Shown piece after piece: positions 21,653 to 24,803 of a stretch of DNA of 24,803 nucleotides. The notes below the pieces were generated by a model, which was not told the origin of the DNA, searched no databases, and worked only from the letters and a program-made list of their open reading frames with translations. This DNA is from SZUA-430 sp044220975 (GTDB lineage: Bacteria > Pseudomonadota > Alphaproteobacteria > Micropepsales > Micropepsaceae): positions 1-24,803 of the forward strand of contig JBGAPZ010000055.1 of the NCBI GenBank assembly GCA_044220975.1, written 5' to 3'. Every line of letters starts with the position of its first letter. Position 1 is the first letter of the stretch. The translations under genes and the position numbers were made by a program.

Positions 21653-22390
21653 TCATGCCTCAGTGTTTATGGCGGGCGCTTCCATGTAGCGCTTGGTCAT
21701 GCCTTCCAGCGTCGTCAGGCGGCGGGTCTTCTTGAGAGGATCGTCAGCGGTGATGTTGACGCCGCGTAGCACCCGGCGCAGCACTGCCCCCGTATCGAGG
21801 CAGGTATCTACGTCGATCAGGTTGAGGCAGGCCGAATCCTGCTCAAAGGCACCGAAGGCCGCCAGCGTGGCGGACGTGACGTCAGTTAAGATTGCGCGAT
21901 TGACGCCGCCGTGAGCGACCAGCAGCAACGTTGTCCAGCCGGGATCGTTCGTGATGGCGATAAATGCGGGGACGACGCGGTCGACGAACGCTTGAAACGG
22001 CTCACCGGCGGCGTAACAAGCGCCGGGTTCGCCGGCTTGGAACATCGCGTAGGCGTAGTCGACTGGGCTCAGTCTCGCGCGCGCGATCGGGTCGCCGCCG
22101 TGGATCTCTTCGAGTTCGGGCACGATAGCGACGTCGAGTTTACGGTCGCCTAGAACGATCGCCGCCGTCTCGCGCGTGCGGCGCAGGCCGGAGCAGATTG
22201 CGCGGTCGAACGGCACGTCGGCGAGCAGTTCGCCCATCGCGGCCGCTTCCTTCCGTCCACGTTCCGTAAGGGGCACGACGCGGGAGTTCGGTGCGCGCGT
22301 GCCGTCAGGACGAACGTACTCGGCCTCGGCATGACGCATCAGGTAGATGCGGCGGCGGCGCGAGCGGTCGAAGGGCAGGGCGAGGTCCAT
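21653..22390 (-). CDS. Histidine phosphatase family protein
   Basis: A 245-residue phosphoglycerate-mutase-like phosphatase. The catalytic motif LMRHAEAEY (17-25) has the phosphorylated histidine H20; LTERGRKEA (41-49) and SGLRRTRETA (67-76) give the conserved arginine; VAHGGVNRAIL contains the second histidine H160. The domain covers nearly the whole protein. Substrates of this family range from sugar phosphates to phosphoproteins, and none can be assigned here. It is transcribed in the same direction as the FAD protein and cfa genes but is separated from them by 130 bases. It is divergent from a membrane protein gene across 53 bases. No clear ribosome binding site precedes the ATG. Confidence 0.85.
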   Translation of the reverse strand: MDLALPFDRSRRRRIYLMRHAEAEYVRPDGTRAPNSRVVPLTERGRKEAAAMGELLADVPFDRAICSGLRRTRETAAIVLGDRKLDVAIVPELEEIHGGDPIARARLSPVDYAYAMFQAGEPGACYAAGEPFQAFVDRVVPAFIAITNDPGWTTLLLVAHGGVNRAILTDVTSATLAAFGAFEQDSACLNLIDVDTCLDTGAVLRRVLRGVNITADDPLKKTRRLTTLEGMTKRYMEAPAINTEA

Positions 22391-22443
22391 GGCGAATTCT
22401 TAGCATGGTTTGCGAAAGCGCCAAGCTGGGCTAGGAAGCGGCG

Positions 22444-22959
22444 ATGTTTGCACTTTCTCAGGTCGTCGCGATCACCATCGGCGCGTTCTACGTCTTTGCC
22501 GGTGTCGTCGTGTTGCGCGCGACGGCGCTCGATCGCGTCATGGACGCGCTTCTTGCGGCGTTGAACGATCCGAGTGGGGCGAAAGAGAAAATGCGCTCTC
22601 GCATACTAATCGGCGGGGCGCTGCTGACATTGGCTAGTGGTGTCGCGCTGATGCTGCTGAGCCCGCTTGCGGCGCCGGTGTTCCTCGCGAACCTTGCATG
22701 GCAGGGCGGGTATTTGCTGTGGGCGGAGAGGGCGCTACCGCCGGAGGACGATGACGACGCGCGCGGCCGGCGGCAGACGAAAAACGCGTTTGTCGTCTGC
22801 TTGGCCGCGACCGCCTTTGTTTTTTGGCTAGCAGTGCAAGGTCGGTTGCGGCCCTGGGATGTGCCCCTGCAGACGATGGCTATCGATGTGGCGGTCGTTG
22901 TTGCTGCGGTTGTCGTGAGTTGGGTGTTCATCCAAATGGAGCGTCGAGACTCCCGCTGA
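22444..22959 (+). CDS. Unknown integral membrane protein
   Basis: A 171-residue protein with about five hydrophobic segments (roughly residues 5-27, 53-73, 75-92, 113-131 and 145-163). A cytoplasmic-type charged loop (PPEDDDDARGRRQTK) lies before the fourth. AGGAAG stands at 22434-22439, close to the ATG at 22444. The stop is one base from the stop of the convergent PhnB-like gene. I do not recognise the family, and the neighbours give no functional hint. Confidence 0.72.
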   Translation: MFALSQVVAITIGAFYVFAGVVVLRATALDRVMDALLAALNDPSGAKEKMRSRILIGGALLTLASGVALMLLSPLAAPVFLANLAWQGGYLLWAERALPPEDDDDARGRRQTKNAFVVCLAATAFVFWLAVQGRLRPWDVPLQTMAIDVAVVVAAVVVSWVFIQMERRDSR

Positions 22960-22960
22960 A

Positions 22961-23443
22961 CTAGTCCGCTTTGCCGCGCACCGCGGCCTCGATCATGGCG
23001 ACGTCAATCTTTTGCATCGGCATCATCGCTTCGAACGCTCGCTTCGCGACGTCGCCGCCAGCCGCCATTGCTTCCGTCAATACCTTCGGCGTGATCTGCC
23101 AAGACAGACCCCATTTGTCCTTGCACCAGCCGCACTGACTTTCCGCGCCGCCGTTCTTGACGATCGCGTTCCAGTAGCGGTCGGTTTCCGCTTGATCGCG
23201 CGTCTCGATCTGGAATGAGAAGGCCTCGCTGTGCTTGAACTCAGGACCGCCGTTGAGGCCGATGCATGGGATTCCCAGCACCGTGAATTCGACGGTGAGA
23301 ACGTCGCCCTTTTTTCCGCTCGGATAATCGCTCGGCGCGCGGTGAATTGCGCGAACGCTGCTATTGGGAAATGTCGCTGCGTAAAATTCGGCCGCGTCCT
23401 CAGCGTTGTGATCGAACCAGAGGCAAATTGTGTTCTTTGTCAC
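22961..23443 (-). CDS. PhnB-like VOC superfamily protein (3-demethylubiquinone-9 3-methyltransferase fold)
   Basis: A 160-residue vicinal-oxygen-chelate protein. The first beta-alpha-beta unit shows TICLWFDHNAEDAAEFY then FPNSSVRAIHRAP; the second shows GDVLTVEFTVLGIPCIGLNGGP, HSEAFSFQIETRDQAETDRYW and the hallmark CGWCKDKWGLSWQITP. Proteins of this type carry the Pfam name 3-dmu-9_3-mt but are not proven methyltransferases; many are annotated PhnB-like with unknown substrate. The GTG start at 23443 is preceded by AAGGAG at a normal distance. The gene converges with the membrane protein gene and lies 248 bases from the tRNA. Confidence 0.86.
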   Translation of the reverse strand: MTKNTICLWFDHNAEDAAEFYAATFPNSSVRAIHRAPSDYPSGKKGDVLTVEFTVLGIPCIGLNGGPEFKHSEAFSFQIETRDQAETDRYWNAIVKNGGAESQCGWCKDKWGLSWQITPKVLTEAMAAGGDVAKRAFEAMMPMQKIDVAMIEAAVRGKAD

Positions 23444-23691
23444 GGGTCACTCCTTCAGTGGAATCCACCCAACTTGTTGCAGAGGGTGTACTGTGGGCGG
23501 GCGGACGCAGTAATCGCGCGCCGGGTTATGATGGACAACGCAACACAGAACATTCAGTTCCGAAACGGGGAAGTTACGGACTCTGTGGAGGAACATTGGG
23601 CAGGGATCGATCTGAGCTTCGTTCTGCTTCGCCAGCGGTTTCGCGCGAACGCGCGTCTTTCCAGGATGCATTGCTCACTGAAAAAACTGAG

Positions 23692-23766
23692 TGGCTCCCC
23701 GGGCCGGATTCGAACCAGCGACCAACCGGTTAACAGCCGGTTGCTCTACCACTGAGCTACCGAGGA
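23692..23766 (-). tRNA. tRNA-Asn (anticodon GTT)
   Basis: Read on the minus strand, the sequence starts TCCTCGGTAGCTCAG and folds into a complete cloverleaf. The acceptor stem TCCTCGG/CCGGGGA has one T-G pair; the D arm is followed by an anticodon stem CCGGC/GCCGG type with loop CTGTTAA, which gives anticodon GTT. The T arm contains GGTTCGAATCC. The discriminator base is G and CCA is encoded (23692-23694). The length is 75 bases. A GGAAGG/CCTTCC hairpin (23774-23790) lies in the 5' leader, and TATAGG on the minus strand (23803-23808) is a possible minus-10. No integrase gene is near. Confidence 0.96.
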
Positions 23767-23866
23767 ACACGGAGGAAGGCGAAACCTTCCCCGACGGCAG
23801 GGGCGTGCCTATATCAGAGCGTCGTTAATGGCGAAAGAAGTTTTGTCCTCGCCAGGAGGTCCGCTC

Positions 23867-24121
23867 GTGTCGCACGTGAAGGTGGGGCAGTTCCGCGTGA
23901 AATTGCCGAAGTCGAAAATGGCTCGGCAGGCGCTCGGTGGCGGGCTGGTCGCAGGAAGCGCGCTCGCGATCTTGCCCGTCTTCGGCCTTTGGATGCTGCC
24001 GGCGGGGCTTTTGGTGTTGTCCGTCGACTCGCCCCGCGTGAGGCGCTTCCGGCGCGTCCAAGAGATCAAGGCCGTGCGTTGGTGGCGGGCGCGCCAGACC
24101 CCGCCTAAGTCCCCGTCCTGA
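23867..24121 (+). CDS. Small membrane protein
   Basis: An 84-residue protein with a central hydrophobic hairpin (ALGGGLVAGSALAILPVFGLWMLPAGLLVLSV in two parts, about 22-52) between basic N- and C-terminal ends (KLPKSKMAR; RRFRRVQEIKAVRWWRAR). The frame opens at an ATG at 23828, but AGGAGG at 23854-23859 is placed ideally for the GTG at 23867, so I prefer that start. The pattern of two short helices with a proline-glycine turn followed by an Arg-rich tail recurs in small alphaproteobacterial inner membrane proteins of unknown role. Its stop codon borders the T tract of the minus-strand terminator. Confidence 0.68.
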   Translation: MSHVKVGQFRVKLPKSKMARQALGGGLVAGSALAILPVFGLWMLPAGLLVLSVDSPRVRRFRRVQEIKAVRWWRARQTPPKSPS

Positions 24122-24122
24122 C

Positions 24123-24153
24123 AAAGAAAAAGGGGCCCGGCGAACCGGGCCCC
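24123..24153 (-). terminator. Strong minus-strand terminator
   Basis: Nine perfect GC-rich base pairs (GGGGCCCGG at 24132-24140 with its complement at 24145-24153) enclose a loop that reads TTCG on the minus strand. The minus strand then runs TTTTTCTTT (24131-24123). The plus strand has no T tract after the stem. It therefore ends transcripts arriving from the right, either the DUF3095 mRNA or a separate small RNA. Confidence 0.9.
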
Positions 24154-24212
24154 GAAGTTGGGTAAATGGTGGGGTGTCTTCATGGGAAGACCTGGCCACA
24201 TTGGCCGCAGGT
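24123..24212 (-). ncRNA. Candidate structured small RNA or structured 3' UTR
   Basis: Between the DUF3095 stop and the terminator the minus strand can form two more hairpins. One joins GGCC to GGCC with extra flanking pairs (24190-24212, two-base bulge). The other is GTCTTC/GAAGAC around a four-base loop (24176-24191). An unpaired, C-rich stretch follows, and then the UUCG-capped terminator. A CtrA-type box lies just upstream at 24215-24230. This could be an independent small RNA or simply the 3' UTR of the DUF3095 transcript. I cannot decide between these from sequence. Confidence 0.3.
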
Positions 24213-24214
24213 GG

Positions 24215-24230
24215 TTAACAAATGGTTAAC
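24215..24230. promoter_or_regulatory. Full CtrA-type binding site (TTAA-N7-TTAA)
   Basis: TTAA at 24215-24218 and TTAA at 24226-24229 are exactly seven bases apart, and the second is followed by C, matching the consensus of the cell-cycle regulator CtrA. The minus strand also reads TTAACCAT, the known half-site. The box lies downstream of both flanking protein genes, so it has no obvious protein-coding target. Confidence 0.5.
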
Positions 24231-24267
24231 GATTTCGACGCAAATCGCAGGTTCGCGGTAACGCATT

Positions 24268-24803
24268 TCAGAGTTCGCTTTGGCTTTGGCTCTTAAGTTC
24301 TTGTGCTGCCATCGCGTAACCGCCATCGCCGCCGTCAATAAAATGTATGTGCCCACCGTCGTCGGTAGATCCGACGAAGCAGGTCATGAGCGCAGTCGAT
24401 GCTCGATGAAGACCAAAATCGATCAATCCGGCGGCTTTTGAATCTTTGAGAATCGACTCGATTCCATCCGCTTCGCGCGGCGAACAGTCGACGACCATGC
24501 GCAGCGAGTCGGCAAACTTGCGATAGTCGGAGTGCGAGGGCAGGGCGCGCAGGTAGTCCTTGCCGCTGAATCCGCCGATCGTCAGGCCGGTCTTTTCCGA
24601 GATCAGACCTAAGAGCGATTGGCCATAGACCTCGAACAGCGTGCCGCCAAATGCGCGCTCTTGCGTTGCCCCTCGGGGCGGCCAGGCGGATTTCAAGTTC
24701 GACACCGCGACCGGACACGCGTCGCCCTTGAGCACGGCCTGAACGCGATCGTAGAGGTCGCGGTACGTCCGGGGCAGGCTTTCGCCTTGGTCCTTGGTCC
24801 GAA
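24268..24803 (-). CDS. DUF3095 family protein (C-terminal part, cut by the window edge)
   Basis: The frame is open from the right edge to the TGA at 24268-24270, so only the last 178 residues are present. The fragment contains SDYRKFADSLRMVVDCSP, then a helix-rich segment, DFGLHRASTALMTCFVGS, and HIHFIDGGDGGYAMAAQEL, a pattern I recognise as the C-terminal half of DUF3095 proteins. These are about 390 residues long and their N-terminal half resembles nucleotidyl cyclases; the reaction is not established. The GTG at 24735 lies inside the domain and is not a likely start. The 3' side has a 114-base gap and then a strong terminator. Confidence 0.78.
   Translation of the reverse strand, partial: RTKDQGESLPRTYRDLYDRVQAVLKGDACPVAVSNLKSAWPPRGATQERAFGGTLFEVYGQSLLGLISEKTGLTIGGFSGKDYLRALPSHSDYRKFADSLRMVVDCSPREADGIESILKDSKAAGLIDFGLHRASTALMTCFVGSTDDGGHIHFIDGGDGGYAMAAQELKSQSQSEL

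Noticed and set aside
23672..23691. A-run with short flanking complementary bases downstream of the tRNA
   Set aside because: Only four base pairs would form, with the T tract in the loop; not a credible terminator.
23231..23755. Open frame ending with a GRIRTSDQPVNSRLLYH-like peptide
   Set aside because: The end of the frame is the tRNA-Asn read as protein, a familiar artefact.
1..24803. CRISPR arrays, rRNA genes, integrases or standard insertion sequences
   Set aside because: None is visible on either strand; the only mobile-like signal is the DUF559 unit.

Overview
The window looks like chromosomal DNA of a GC-rich alphaproteobacterium. Supporting signs are a complete AapJQMP general L-amino acid ABC transporter, a ChrR-type zinc anti-sigma factor near a cyclopropane-fatty-acid-synthase-like methyltransferase, alphaproteobacterial-style tRNA-Asn, and a sequence matching the full CtrA box (TTAA-N7-TTAA). 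I cannot name the genus from sequence alone. Gene density is high and most genes are compactly arranged, often with 1- or 4-base start/stop overlaps.

Layout, left to right. 117-1865: D-aminoacylase-type amidohydrolase. 2118-2822: outer membrane beta-barrel protein followed by a strong terminator. 2958-3611 (-): unknown membrane protein. 3612-4060: non-coding stretch with four 11-bp tandem repeats. 4061-6295: Sel1-repeat protein, sugar-lactone oxidase and a small membrane protein, coupled. 6292-9549 (-): metC, hisI, an acyl-CoA carboxylase carboxyltransferase and a stand-alone biotin carrier. 9644-13736: aapJQMP, then a small secreted protein (13750-14142). 14150-14606: a frameshifted DUF559 endonuclease-like gene enclosed exactly by two inverted palindromic repeats. 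14608-16975 (-): GNAT acetyltransferase, 3-mercaptopyruvate sulfurtransferase and cysteine synthase, divergent from a half-size MetE-like methyltransferase (17037-18188). 18282-18926: ChrR-like anti-sigma factor; 18923-21522 (-): Cfa-like methyltransferase and a COG2907-type FAD protein. 21653-24121: histidine phosphatase, membrane protein, PhnB-like VOC protein, tRNA-Asn and a small membrane protein. 24268 to the right edge (-): the C-terminal part of a DUF3095 protein.

Two functional themes stand out. Sulfur and amino acid metabolism is spread over metC, cysK, sseA, the MetE-like gene, the Aap importer and the D-aminoacylase. The chrR / cfa / FAD-protein group resembles the singlet-oxygen (RpoE-ChrR) membrane-lipid response known from Rhodobacter, but no sigma factor is present in the window.

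The best candidates for something little described are (1) the 457-bp unit at 14150-14606, in which a small nuclease-like gene is boxed by inverted REP-like palindromes and fills a convergent gene gap, and (2) the structured stretch at 24123-24230, which has a CtrA box, two short hairpins and a textbook minus-strand terminator between two convergent genes.
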